Source: Candidatus Rokuibacteriota bacterium (GTDB lineage: Bacteria > Methylomirabilota > Methylomirabilia > Rokubacteriales > CSP1-6). Taken from it: a stretch of DNA of 59,787 nt. A program made the translations under genes and the position numbers. How positions within the stretch are numbered: the stretch's first letter is position 1; every line of letters starts with the position of its first letter. Shown here piece after piece: positions 33,340 through 41,525 of this stretch. The stretch is from positions 1-59,787 of the forward strand of contig QHSA01000150.1 in NCBI GenBank assembly GCA_003220315.1. The letters run 5' to 3'. Below the pieces are notes generated by a model. The model was not told where the DNA came from, searched no databases, and worked only from the letters and a program-made list of their open reading frames with translations.

Positions 33340-34505
33340 TGCCGCTACCACTCGAGCACATCACGGTCGTCGACCTCACGCGCGCGCGCTCGGGCCCGAC
33401 CGCCGTGCGCCAGCTCGCCGACATGGGGGCCAACGTCATCAAGGTGGAGGCGCGTGAGGAGATCGAGGGCGACTCCACGGCGCTCGGCTTCGACTTCCTG
33501 AACCTCCAGCGCAACAAGCGCGCGATGACGCTCGATCTCAAGCACCCGCGCGGGGTCGAGGTCCTCAAGCGCCTCGTGGCGCGCGCCGACGTGCTCGTGG
33601 AGAATTTCCGACCCGACGTCAAGACGCGGCTCGGGATCGACTACGACACGCTCTCGCGGCTCAACCCGCGCCTGGTCTACGGGTCGATCTCCGGATTCGG
33701 CCAGACGGGGCCCTATGGCGACCGGCCCGGCTACGACCAGATCGCCCAGGGCATGGGCGGGCTCATGTCCATCACGGGCCTGCCGGGCCAGGGGCCCGTG
33801 CGCGTCGGCATTCCCGTCGCCGACCTCACGGCGGGGCTCTACCTGGCCCAGGGCATCCTGGTCGCGCTGCTCGAGCGCGAGCGGTCGGGCCGGGGCCAGT
33901 GGGTGCACACCTCGCTCCTGCAGGCGATGGTGACGATGCTCGACTTCCAGGCGGCGCGCTGGCTGATCGACGGCGAGATTCCGCCGCAGGCGGGCAACGA
34001 TCATCCCACCGGCATCCCGACCGGCGTCTTCACCACCGCCGACGGCCACATCAACATCGCCGCCTCGGGCCAGACGATGTACCGGCGTCTCTGCGAGGCC
34101 ATCGGCGCGCGACCCCTGCTCGACGACCGGAGGTTCAAGACGCTCTCCGACCGCTCGAAGAATCGCAAGGCGCTGAACGCGGAGCTCGACCGGGTGCTCG
34201 TGAAGAAGACGAGCGCGGAGTGGATCGAGGCCCTCAACAAGGCCGGCGTGCCGTCGGGGCCGATCTACAACGTCAAGCAGGTCTTCGAGGATCCGCAGGT
34301 GCAGCACCTGGGGCTGGCCCAGCCCGTGCGCCATCCCGAGCGCGGCGAGATTCGGGTCCAGGGACTCCCGGCCGCCCTCTCCCGCACGCCCGGTGCGATC
34401 CGCCGCCCCGCGCCGGCGCACGGCCAGCACACGGACGAGATCCTGCGCGAGCTGGACTACACGCCCGACGAGATCGCGGGGCTCCGGAAGGACGACGTCG
34501 TCTAG
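33339..34505 (+). CDS. CaiB/BaiF (family III) CoA-transferase
   Basis: 388-residue formyl-CoA-transferase-type enzyme that moves CoA between organic acids. Hallmarks are VVDLTRARSGPTAVRQLADMGANVIKVE, LNLQRNKRAMTLDLKHPRG, LVENFRPDVKTRLGIDYD, GSISGFGQTGPY, RPGYDQIAQGMGGLMS and the catalytic Asp in GIPVADLTAGLY. The C-terminal KAGVPSGPIYNVKQVFEDPQVQ is also typical. It starts within the stop of the hydrolase gene. The natural acid pair cannot be named, but acyl-CoA dehydrogenase, MaoC and CitE-like genes in the window suggest a role in organic-acid breakdown. Confidence 0.92.
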   Translation: MPLPLEHITVVDLTRARSGPTAVRQLADMGANVIKVEAREEIEGDSTALGFDFLNLQRNKRAMTLDLKHPRGVEVLKRLVARADVLVENFRPDVKTRLGIDYDTLSRLNPRLVYGSISGFGQTGPYGDRPGYDQIAQGMGGLMSITGLPGQGPVRVGIPVADLTAGLYLAQGILVALLERERSGRGQWVHTSLLQAMVTMLDFQAARWLIDGEIPPQAGNDHPTGIPTGVFTTADGHINIAASGQTMYRRLCEAIGARPLLDDRRFKTLSDRSKNRKALNAELDRVLVKKTSAEWIEALNKAGVPSGPIYNVKQVFEDPQVQHLGLAQPVRHPERGEIRVQGLPAALSRTPGAIRRPAPAHGQHTDEILRELDYTPDEIAGLRKDDVV

Positions 34506-34513
34506 TGAACGTC

Positions 34514-34537
34514 GGGGGGAGCGGCGCCGCTCCCCCC
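34514..34537. terminator. Perfect 24-nt palindrome between convergent genes (family 3)
   Basis: Two 12-nt arms (34514-34525 and 34526-34537) are exactly complementary, starting GGGGGGAGCGGC. Almost the same sequence is found at 54003-54030, again between convergent genes. It most likely ends transcription of the CoA-transferase gene. No T-run follows. The rest of the gap up to 34627 carries a fragment of the family-2 repeat (GGCAAAGCCGGCGCTCGAGC). Confidence 0.6.
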
Positions 34538-34627
34538 AACCCCCCCCACCGGTGACCCGCGGCGCCCTCGCCCGCAAACCGATTGCGCCGGCAAAGCCGG
34601 CGCTCGAGCGGCGGTTCCGCGGACGCG

Positions 34628-35578
34628 CTACTCGACGCCCACGCCGTCGGGGATGATGCCCTCCCACGCGGAGGTGCGGCGGGCGAACGGCGGGTCGACC
34701 GTCGGGCCGTCGCCGGCGATGGTCGTGCGCCGCATGACACGTCGGTGGCGCGCGGCATCCCACGGCCGGCCGCGATGCAGCACCGAGCGGTTGTCCCACA
34801 TCACGAGGTCCCACGGCCGCCACCGGTGCGTATACACGGACGCGGGGCGCGTCGCGTGGGCGAGGAGCTCGTCGAGGAGCCGGCGCGACTCCTGATCGGG
34901 CATGCCCTCGACGTACCAGGCGTGCGAGCCGACGTAGACCGCCTTCCGCCCGTTCACCGGGTTGGTCCGCACGAGAGCCTGGCGGACCGGCGGCAGCCCC
35001 TTCTCGTGCTCGGGATCGAAGAGCCCTTTAGCAATGGTGGATCGGGAGTAGAGGATGCTGTGCACGACCACCTTGCCCTCGAGCCCCTGCCGGGTCGCCT
35101 CCGGGAGCGTCCGATACGCGTGGCGCATGCTCGCGAACTCGGTCTCGCCGCCGACGGGCGGAACCTCGCGGCCGGAGAGCAGCGACGCCATCGCCGGCAC
35201 CGGCTTGAACGAGCTGTCGGTGTGCCAGAGCTGGTTGCCGGACTGGTAGAGCATGCGCCGGTCCGTCCAGTCCATGAGGCCGCCGTCGCGCTCGGGATCC
35301 GTGTTCGAGAGGTCGACGAGGTTCGGGTGGAGGCGATTCTCGCGCCCGGTCGCGTTGATGGTCGTCTCGAGCGGACCGAAGCGCCGGCTGAACGCCATCT
35401 GCGTCTCGTCGGTGAGCCGCTGTCCGTGGAAGACGAGCACGGAATACTCCTGGAAGGCGTCGAAGATCTGCTGGAACGTCGCCGTGTCGAGCGGCTCTCC
35501 GAGATCGACGCCCTCGACGCGGGCGCCGAAGCAGGGATGGATCGGAGCGATCGTCATCCGACTCGCCGTCTGCGCCAT
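34628..35578 (-). CDS. TauD/TfdA-family 2-oxoglutarate-dependent dioxygenase
   Basis: 316-residue non-heme iron enzyme, starting at ATG 35578. The 2-His-1-Asp facial triad is in LWHTDSSF (His, Asp) and NRSVLHRG (distal His), with the 2-oxoglutarate-binding Arg in RVMRRTTI. The early GARVEGVDLGEPLDTATF and VLVFHGQRLTDETQMAFSRRFGPLE are typical of the family. Members hydroxylate taurine, aryloxyacetates or similar acids. The nearby cyclase and taurine/nitrate-type ABC transporter may act on a related compound. It is divergent from the cyclase gene across a 164-nt gap. Confidence 0.92.
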   Translation of the reverse strand: MAQTASRMTIAPIHPCFGARVEGVDLGEPLDTATFQQIFDAFQEYSVLVFHGQRLTDETQMAFSRRFGPLETTINATGRENRLHPNLVDLSNTDPERDGGLMDWTDRRMLYQSGNQLWHTDSSFKPVPAMASLLSGREVPPVGGETEFASMRHAYRTLPEATRQGLEGKVVVHSILYSRSTIAKGLFDPEHEKGLPPVRQALVRTNPVNGRKAVYVGSHAWYVEGMPDQESRRLLDELLAHATRPASVYTHRWRPWDLVMWDNRSVLHRGRPWDAARHRRVMRRTTIAGDGPTVDPPFARRTSAWEGIIPDGVGVE

Positions 35579-35709
35579 GGCCGCGCCTCCCTGGGGTGCA
35601 GCATAGGCGAGGCGCCGCGCGCCAGGCAAGGGGGCTCGGAGCATGGGCGGTCGTGGGCGGTTGCGTCCGGTACCGGCTTCGGGTATCTGTGGGACGCCCA
35701 CCGGGAGCC

Positions 35710-35723
35710 GGGTTCGCGAACCC
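35710..35723. promoter_or_regulatory. 14-nt perfect palindrome in the TauD-cyclase divergent gap
   Basis: GGGTTCGCGAACCC is self-complementary and lies about 20 nt before the cyclase ATG, just upstream of its Shine-Dalgarno sequence (AGGGAGGA). Its place between two divergent genes makes an operator or an mRNA hairpin possible; neither can be decided here. Confidence 0.35.
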
Positions 35724-35742
35724 CGAGGCCAGGGAGGAACGT

Positions 35743-36684
35743 ATGGGAACCGTATCGCGTCGAGAGTGGCTGACGGCCGCGGCGAGCGTCGCCGGCACGG
35801 TCGCCATGGCGGGGCCGGCGGCGGCGCAGACACGGCCGTCGCCGGACGAGTTCGTGCGCGCGGTCAAGGGCGCGCGCCTGTTCGATCTGTCGTTCACCTG
35901 GAACGAGCAGTCGCCGATCCTCGGCCTGAACCCCCCGTACGCGTTCGCGCTCAACCGGACGCACCGGATGACCCACGAGATCTTCGGGCAGGCGCCCGGG
36001 AGCCGCGTGTCGTGGGCCTCGGAGATCATGTACTTCAGCGGCCAGCACGGCGCGCCGACGATCGACGCCATCGGCCACATCGGCCGGGATCTGAAGCTCT
36101 TCGGCGGCGTGGACGCCGTCACCGCGACGTCCACGCCGGGCGGCATCGGCGCGAATCTCGGGATCGAGGCCTTTCCAGCCGACCTCATGGTCAACCGCGC
36201 GGTGCTCCTCGATGTGGCGCGTCACGTGGCGTCGGGCCGGCCGGACCCGCTGCCGCCCGGATTCGAGATCACCGCGCGCCACCTGGACGAGACGATGAAG
36301 GCGCAAGGGGTGGACGTCCAGCGAGGCGATTCGCTCCTGATCCGCACCGGATGGGGTCCGTACTTCGGTACCGACAACGCGAAGTATCTCGGCGAACAGT
36401 CTCCCGGTCCGGGCCAGGACGCCGCCCGATGGATCATCGCGCGCGGGGTCCGGCTCGCGGGTGACGACACCGCGACGTTCGAGAAGCGGCCCGCCGCGTA
36501 CGGCAAGGAGCTGTTCAGCGTCCACATGATGCTGCTGGCCGACAACGGGATCTACATCGTGGAGAACGCGAACCTCGAGCCTCTGTCGGCGGCGCGCGCC
36601 CACGTCGTGTGCCTGATCGTCGCGCCGCTCCGGATCCAGGGCGCGAGCGGCTCGCCACTCCGGGTGATCGCGCTGGCGCCGTAG
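35743..36684 (+). CDS. Secreted cyclase/kynurenine-formamidase-like hydrolase
   Basis: 313-residue protein of the 'cyclase' (PF04199-like) family. ATG 35743 follows AGGGAGGA and opens a twin-arginine-type signal (SRREWLTAAASVAGT... AAAQ). The mature part shows LFDLSFTWNEQSPILGLNPP, the metal-binding region SGQHGAPTIDAIGHIG (His, Asp, His), GVDVQRGDSLLIRTGWG and YIVENANLEPL. Such enzymes hydrolyse amide or lactone bonds using a metal pair. A Tat signal implies export of a folded metalloenzyme to the periplasm. Divergent from TauD and near a transporter, so a shared substrate class is plausible. Confidence 0.88.
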   Translation: MGTVSRREWLTAAASVAGTVAMAGPAAAQTRPSPDEFVRAVKGARLFDLSFTWNEQSPILGLNPPYAFALNRTHRMTHEIFGQAPGSRVSWASEIMYFSGQHGAPTIDAIGHIGRDLKLFGGVDAVTATSTPGGIGANLGIEAFPADLMVNRAVLLDVARHVASGRPDPLPPGFEITARHLDETMKAQGVDVQRGDSLLIRTGWGPYFGTDNAKYLGEQSPGPGQDAARWIIARGVRLAGDDTATFEKRPAAYGKELFSVHMMLLADNGIYIVENANLEPLSAARAHVVCLIVAPLRIQGASGSPLRVIALAP

Positions 36685-36728
36685 CGGCGCACGCGGGCAG
36701 CCGGGCGCCCGGTCCCGTCGCGCCGGGT

Positions 36729-37532
36729 CTACTCCGCCGCGGCGCGGAGGCGCTCCTCCCGGATCAGCGCGAGCACCTCGCGCTTGAGCTCGTTGAAGAG
36801 GGGCGAGGTCGTCAGGTCGAGCGCGCGGGGGCGCGGCAGCTCGACGGTGATGCGCTTCTTGATGCGGCCGGGGCGGGCGGTCATCACCGACACGCTGTCG
36901 GCCAGGAGCAGGGCCTCCTCGACGTCGTGGGTGACGAAGAGCACGGTCTGGTGACGGCGCTCCCACACGTCGAGCAGCAGCTCCTGCATCACCAGACGCG
37001 TCTGGGCGTCGAGCGAGCCGAAGGGCTCGTCCATCAGCAGCACCTCCGGCTCCATCACGAGCACGCGCGCGATGCCCACGCGCTGCTTCATTCCGCCGGA
37101 GAGCTCCGCCGGGTAGTGGGACGCGAAGCCTTCGAGCCCCACCTGCGCGAGCAGCGCGTCGACCCGGGGCCGGTACACCTCGGGCGGCACGCGCCGCGTC
37201 TTCGGGCCGAACGTGATGTTGTCGAGCACGGTGTACCAGGGGAAGAGGGCGGGCTCCTGGAAGACGACGGCGCGGCTCGGGTCCGGGCCCTCGACGGGCG
37301 CGCCGTTCGCCCACACCTGGCCGCGCGTGGGCCGGTCGAAGCCGGCCACCATGTTGAGGAGCGTGGACTTGCCGCAGCCCGAGGGGCCGAGGATCGCGGC
37401 GAACTCGTTGGGCGCCACCGCGAAGTCGATCGCCCGCACCGCCTCGACCCGGCGTCCGCCCTTGACGAACTCCTTCCAGACGTCGCGGAGCTCGGCGGCC
37501 AGACGCGGCGCGGCGCGCGGGCGCTCAGCCAT
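36729..37532 (-). CDS. Nitrate/sulfonate/taurine-type ABC transporter ATP-binding protein
   Basis: 267-residue ATPase of the SsuB/TauB/NrtD group. Walker A GPSGCGKST, Q-loop VFQEPALFPW, signature LSGGMKQR, Walker B VLLMDEPFGSLD and switch His VTHDVEEAL are all present. It overlaps the permease gene by 8 nt and closes a minus-strand operon ordered binding protein, permease, ATPase. The substrate class is inferred from family only. Confidence 0.93.
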   Translation of the reverse strand: MAERPRAAPRLAAELRDVWKEFVKGGRRVEAVRAIDFAVAPNEFAAILGPSGCGKSTLLNMVAGFDRPTRGQVWANGAPVEGPDPSRAVVFQEPALFPWYTVLDNITFGPKTRRVPPEVYRPRVDALLAQVGLEGFASHYPAELSGGMKQRVGIARVLVMEPEVLLMDEPFGSLDAQTRLVMQELLLDVWERRHQTVLFVTHDVEEALLLADSVSVMTARPGRIKKRITVELPRPRALDLTTSPLFNELKREVLALIREERLRAAAE

Positions 37533-38316
37533 GCGCCTCGAGCACGCGCCACCTGAGGAAGAGGTGCCCGGCGCCCAGGATGATCCGGTCGGACACGAAG
37601 CCCAGGAGGCCCACCGAGAACATCGTCGCCACGCAGATGTCCATCCGCCCCACGTAGTACGCGTCCCAGAGGACGTAGCCGAGCCCCGACTTCACCGCGA
37701 TCATCTCGGCCACGATGACCGCCGTCCACGCCACGCCCACGCCGAGGCGCAGCCCCGTGAAGATCGACGGGAGCGCCGAGGGGAAGACGACCTTGCGGAG
37801 AATCGTCGTCTCGCCGGCGCCCAGCATCCGCGCGGCGCGCAGCAGGAGGAGATTCGTATCGCGCACGCCGTGCGTCGTGTTCACGACGATCGGATAGAAG
37901 GCACCCAGGCCGATGAGGAAGAGCGCGCCGGCGTCGTAGATCCCGAAGACGGCGATGGAGAAGGGGAGCCACGCCGTGATGGGCACGGGGCGGAGGAGCT
38001 GGATCGAGGGGTCGACCAGGGTCGACGCGAGCCGGTTCCAGCCGATCATGAGGCCAAGGGGGATCCCGACGCCGGCGGCGATGAGGAAGCCCTCGCACAC
38101 GCGGCGGGACGAGTGGAGCACGTTGGCGAGCCAGGTCCCCGAGTAGGGCGAGAGGCTCTTGCCCGGCGGGCCGACGATCCACGTGGACCAGGACGCGGCG
38201 ACCTGCGCGGGCGCGGGGATGATCCCGGGCGCCACCCACTGCCGGGTGACGGCGGCGTGCCACAAGAGGAGCAGCGCCAGGGGCAGCAGGGCGAACCAGG
38301 GACCGCGGCGCGGCAC
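37525..38316 (-). CDS. Nitrate/sulfonate/taurine-type ABC transporter permease
   Basis: 263-residue inner-membrane permease with about six spans. The BPD-type coupling region EAA-like loop reads LLRAARMLGAGETTILRKVVFPSALPSIFTGLRLGVGVAWTA, as in SsuC/TauC. The segment RPVPITAWLPFSIAVFGI is also typical. The gene starts 9 nt after the binding-protein gene and overlaps the ATPase gene by 8 nt. Confidence 0.92.
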   Translation of the reverse strand: MPRRGPWFALLPLALLLLWHAAVTRQWVAPGIIPAPAQVAASWSTWIVGPPGKSLSPYSGTWLANVLHSSRRVCEGFLIAAGVGIPLGLMIGWNRLASTLVDPSIQLLRPVPITAWLPFSIAVFGIYDAGALFLIGLGAFYPIVVNTTHGVRDTNLLLLRAARMLGAGETTILRKVVFPSALPSIFTGLRLGVGVAWTAVIVAEMIAVKSGLGYVLWDAYYVGRMDICVATMFSVGLLGFVSDRIILGAGHLFLRWRVLEAHG

Positions 38317-38325
38317 GGCCGTCGC

Positions 38326-39330
38326 TTACTGGTTCTGACCCAGCTCCACGGGCGACTTCCCGGTGGCCTTCGACAGGAACTCGTAGGTGTAATGCCGGGC
38401 GATCTCGCCCGACACGTCGCGCGTGATGACGCCGTTGTCGGACAGGAACTTCGAGATGCGCGCGATGGAGGCGAGTGGCAGCGTCGCGTCGAGCCGGGTG
38501 ATGCGGATGGACTCGGCGGCGACCGGCTCGGGCAGCCCCGCCTTTTCGGCGTAGATCATCGACCACCGCTGCGGATTCGCCTGGGCGAACTTGAGCACGT
38601 CCAGGTACGCGACCACGAGCCGCTGGACGGCGTCGGGGTGCTTCTCCATGAAGTCGCGGTTCACCGCAAGCACGGCGATGAGGCCCCCCACGGCCTTCGA
38701 GCGGTTGTGATCGAGCGTCGGGTACTGGGCGTAGCCATCCACGAGGCCCTGCGCGCAGAACGGCTGCCAGACGACCGCGAGGTCGATCTCCTTCCCCTGC
38801 AGCGCCTTCAGGTAGTTGGCGCCGCCGCCGACGATGTTGGTGATCCGGAGCTTGCCATAGTCGACGCCGTGCTCCTGGACCGAGGCGGCGAACTTCAGCC
38901 ACGAGATCGACCCCGCGCCGATCCCGATCTTCCTGGTCCCGAGTTCCTTCCAGTCGCGGATGTCCTCGCCTCGGCGCACGAGCAGGCAGTCGTTGCCCGA
39001 CCCCACGCCCGCCACCCCGACGAGCGATCGGGCGCCCTGGGCCACGGCCAGCGTGATGTCCTGGGGGCCGAAGGCCGTGATGTCCAGATCACCCGAGGCG
39101 AGCGCCGTGCGCCCGTCGGCGAAGCGCTGGAACATCACGGTCTCGATCTGGATGTTGTACGCGGCCGCGTACTCGGGCAGGAGCCAGAGCGGCGAGAGGG
39201 CGGGCACGTTGAGCATGCCGAGCTTGGCCGTGACCCGCGCGGGAAGGGGCGTGCGGGGGGCGCCCCCCTGCGCGAGCGCGACGGTCGCGGCGCAGCCCAG
39301 CACCAGGACGGCCAGGACCAGGCGCTTCAT
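38326..39330 (-). CDS. ABC transporter substrate-binding protein (SsuA/TauA/NMT1-like)
   Basis: 334 residues from ATG 39330 with a clear signal peptide (KRLVLAVLVLGCAATVALAQ). The mature fold follows the NMT1/SsuA pattern: VFQRFADGRTALASGDLDITAFGPQDITLA, the ligand-lobe segment LGTRKIGIGAGSISWLKFAASVQEHGV, KALQGKEIDLAVVWQPFC and VLAVNRDFMEKHPDAVQRLV. It should capture a small organic anion or aromatic precursor in the periplasm. It is the first gene of the transporter operon; an earlier start at 39420 would lack the signal sequence at its terminus. Confidence 0.9.
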   Translation of the reverse strand: MKRLVLAVLVLGCAATVALAQGGAPRTPLPARVTAKLGMLNVPALSPLWLLPEYAAAYNIQIETVMFQRFADGRTALASGDLDITAFGPQDITLAVAQGARSLVGVAGVGSGNDCLLVRRGEDIRDWKELGTRKIGIGAGSISWLKFAASVQEHGVDYGKLRITNIVGGGANYLKALQGKEIDLAVVWQPFCAQGLVDGYAQYPTLDHNRSKAVGGLIAVLAVNRDFMEKHPDAVQRLVVAYLDVLKFAQANPQRWSMIYAEKAGLPEPVAAESIRITRLDATLPLASIARISKFLSDNGVITRDVSGEIARHYTYEFLSKATGKSPVELGQNQ

Positions 39331-39341
39331 GGGAGGATGGC

Positions 39342-40475
39342 CTAGCGGAGCGCTTCGCGCAGCTCGCGCGTGAGGATCTCGACCGTGCCGCGCGTGCCGC
39401 CGGCGAGCTTCAGCTTCCATTCGCCCTCGGTCTCGAACCGACGGTCGCGGAGCCGCTCGGCCCAGGGCTTGATCGCCTCGCGGATCGCGTTGAGGTCGAA
39501 CGGGTCACGCCGGAGCTCGCGCGTGCGGGCCATGACGTCGGGCGCCGCGCGGATGAACGCCCGGAGCGCCGCGCCCGTCTTGATCGAGTACTTTCGGCCG
39601 GCCCACGCGGCCGGGAACGTCGTCGAGAGCGCCTTGACGTAGTTCAGGAAAAAGCGCTTCGCCCCCTGGCGGATCTCCTGGATCTTGCCGCCGCTGCCGA
39701 GCTTCTCGACCGTCTCGAGGAAGTCCACGATCTCCTCCGCGAGCGGCGCCTGGCTCACGCGCCCGCGCCCGGTGCCGAGCATCTTGATCTCGCCGTGGAG
39801 CGGCGAGGTCTCGTCCTCGTTGAGCGAGCGGATCACGTCGTGCGCGAGCGCCTGGTTCGGATCCGGGTAGAGCTTGCGGCCCGCGAGGCTGATGATGTGC
39901 GACGGGTTCAGGCGCGTGTGCTTGGCGTTGATCGTCACGAAGAGCTCGACGATCTGCCGGGCGTCGAGCGAGTCGAAGAGGACGGCGGGCACCTCGATGG
40001 AGATGGTTTCGCCCCCTTGGCTCAGCGCGTGGAGGGCGAGCAGGCGGTGCTGGCCGTCGAGCACGCGGAGCACGCCGTGCTCTTCGGGGATCTGCAGCAG
40101 CCCGAGGTCGTGGTGCCCCGCGACCGGGGTGAAGGTGAAGCGCTTCTCGGAGGTGATGATGACCGCGCCGGGGATCGCGGGCAGCGTACCGGCGTCCTTG
40201 CACTCCTTGTAGTAGGTGACCAGCTCGTCGATCTTGCGGCGGATGACCGGCCGCTGGTAGGCGGTCTCGCTCTCGGCGATCCGCTTCTCGAGCATGTCCC
40301 AGTTCACCCGCGACCGCACGCCCGAGCGGTTCTTCTTCGGCGTCTCGTCCCTCGGGCCGCCCGAGTAGCCCAACACCTCGAACTTCACGAGCCGATCGAT
40401 GTCCTTCGCCGAGAGGCCCGCCTGGTAGAACTCGACCCCGAACTGCTTTACGCGGCGCGCCGGGACAGTAATCAT
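39342..40475 (-). CDS. DGQHR-domain protein (DndB-like), function unknown
   Basis: 377-residue protein with the DGQHR signature: GVLRVLDGQHRLLALHAL (residues 136-150) followed by VLFDSLDARQIVELFVTINAKHTRLNPSHI. This domain occurs in DndB, which regulates DNA phosphorothioation, and in many uncharacterised ParB-like proteins. No dnd, restriction or modification genes flank it, so a defence role is unproven. The start is set by a promoter, TTGACA-N17-TACAGT, whose -10 box ends 9 nt before ATG 40475; a frame start at 40502 would lie upstream of the expected transcript. The gene runs away from the EamA exporter gene. Confidence 0.82.
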   Translation of the reverse strand: MITVPARRVKQFGVEFYQAGLSAKDIDRLVKFEVLGYSGGPRDETPKKNRSGVRSRVNWDMLEKRIAESETAYQRPVIRRKIDELVTYYKECKDAGTLPAIPGAVIITSEKRFTFTPVAGHHDLGLLQIPEEHGVLRVLDGQHRLLALHALSQGGETISIEVPAVLFDSLDARQIVELFVTINAKHTRLNPSHIISLAGRKLYPDPNQALAHDVIRSLNEDETSPLHGEIKMLGTGRGRVSQAPLAEEIVDFLETVEKLGSGGKIQEIRQGAKRFFLNYVKALSTTFPAAWAGRKYSIKTGAALRAFIRAAPDVMARTRELRRDPFDLNAIREAIKPWAERLRDRRFETEGEWKLKLAGGTRGTVEILTRELREALR

Positions 40476-40484
40476 AGGGCGGCT

Positions 40485-40513
40485 ACTGTACTTGGAAGGC
40501 AAACCCCTGTCAA
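40485..40513 (-). promoter_or_regulatory. Strong sigma-70-type promoter of the DGQHR gene
   Basis: On the minus strand a consensus TTGACA (40513-40508) and TACAGT (40490-40485) are spaced by exactly 17 nt. Transcription should begin about 2-3 nt before the ATG at 40475, so the mRNA is predicted to be leaderless. This is the best promoter in the window. Confidence 0.8.
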
Positions 40514-40563
40514 TAGAGGGATTTTCGGCCTTTAACCACCGAGAGTTCCGTTAAGATGCATCC

Positions 40564-41424
40564 GTGACGGGCCGGGCGCTCGCCCTGGTCATCCTGGCGG
40601 CGATGCTCCACGCCGTCTGGAACGCGCTCGCCAAGCGTGCGCGGGACCAGCTCGTTTTCCTCTGGTCCTCCGTGTCTCTCGCGAGCGTGGTCTTGGTGCC
40701 AGTCGGCCTCCTCGGCCTCCCCGAGGGGGGAGTCCCGGCGGCCGCCGTGCCCTATGTCATCGCGACCATCGTGATCCACGCGGGCTACTTTGTGACGCTC
40801 GGCCGTGCCTACCGGCACGGCGACTTCTCACGCGTCTACCCGATCGCGCGCGGCCTCGGCGTGGCGCTGGTGCCAGTGGCCGCGCTGGTGGTCTTCGGCG
40901 AGCGACTCTCGCCGCTCGGAACCGTGGGCGTGGCTCTGGTCGTCGCCGGTGTCGCGGGCCTCCACCTCGCGGTCGGCTCGCGGGGCGGTGGGCGCCCTCG
41001 GCCGCGCGGCGCCGGGACGGCGTGGGCTCTCCTGACGGGGCTCCTCATCGCGACGTACTCGATCGTCGACAAGGCCGGCGTCACCCGCCTCCACCCGCTC
41101 CCGTACATCGCCCTCATGGGGCTCGGCATGAGCGCGCTCCTCACGCCGGCGGTGGTGCGCGACCGGCTGGCCCTCGCCCGCGAGTGGCGGGAGAACTGGC
41201 GCACGATCGCCGTCGCCTCGTCGATGAACCTCACGAGCTACCTGCTCGTGCTCTTCGCCTTCCGTCTCTCGAAGGTCGGCTACGTCGTGGCGGGGCGCGA
41301 GCTCTCCATCCTCTTCTCGACCTTGATCGGGAGCCTCTGGCTCGGCGAGGGACGGCTCCTGCCCCGGCTCGCGGGCGCCTCGATCGTGCTGGCGGGTGTC
41401 GTCTGCGTCGCGCTCGCGCGCTGA
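40564..41424 (+). CDS. EamA/DMT-family transporter
   Basis: 286-residue membrane protein with about ten hydrophobic helices arranged as two EamA repeats: LALVILAAMLHAVWNALAKRA opens the first, and LLTGLLIATYSIVDKAGVTR the second. The closing GERLSPLGTVGVALVVAGVAGL and GEGRLLPRLAGASIVLAGVVCVAL ends of each repeat are typical of drug/metabolite exporters. The start is GTG 40564; a TAAGAT sequence ends 6 nt upstream. It is divergent from the DGQHR gene and followed by a terminator-type hairpin. The exported compound is unknown. Confidence 0.88.
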   Translation: MTGRALALVILAAMLHAVWNALAKRARDQLVFLWSSVSLASVVLVPVGLLGLPEGGVPAAAVPYVIATIVIHAGYFVTLGRAYRHGDFSRVYPIARGLGVALVPVAALVVFGERLSPLGTVGVALVVAGVAGLHLAVGSRGGGRPRPRGAGTAWALLTGLLIATYSIVDKAGVTRLHPLPYIALMGLGMSALLTPAVVRDRLALAREWRENWRTIAVASSMNLTSYLLVLFAFRLSKVGYVVAGRELSILFSTLIGSLWLGEGRLLPRLAGASIVLAGVVCVALAR

Positions 41425-41426
41425 TC

Positions 41427-41511
41427 CAATCGGAGGGGGCCTCGGCGGCCCCCTCCGAGGCCTCCCCCAGGAAAGGTTGCGCGGGCAAAAGCCCGCGCTC
41501 GAACGGCGGTC
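41427..41511 (+). repeat. Family-2 intergenic repeat with terminator hairpin after the EamA gene
   Basis: A perfect 11-bp stem (41431-41441 with 41447-41457, loop TCGGC) is followed by a second hairpin, GCGGGC-AAAA-GCCCGC (41481-41496). Nearly the same order of hairpins and linker sequence recurs at 49690-49775. The first hairpin could stop transcription between the convergent EamA and LhgO genes. Confidence 0.7.
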
Positions 41512-41525
41512 GGTCCGACGCGGGG

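Noticed and set aside
39342-40475. Phosphorothioation (Dnd) defence system
   Set aside because: Only a DGQHR-domain gene is present; dndA/C/D/E homologues are missing from the window.
40564-40572. Longer DGQHR start at 40502 and EamA start upstream of 40564
   Set aside because: The minus-strand promoter places the DGQHR transcript start after 40502, and no ATG/GTG in frame precedes 40564 for EamA without crossing its TAAGAT box.
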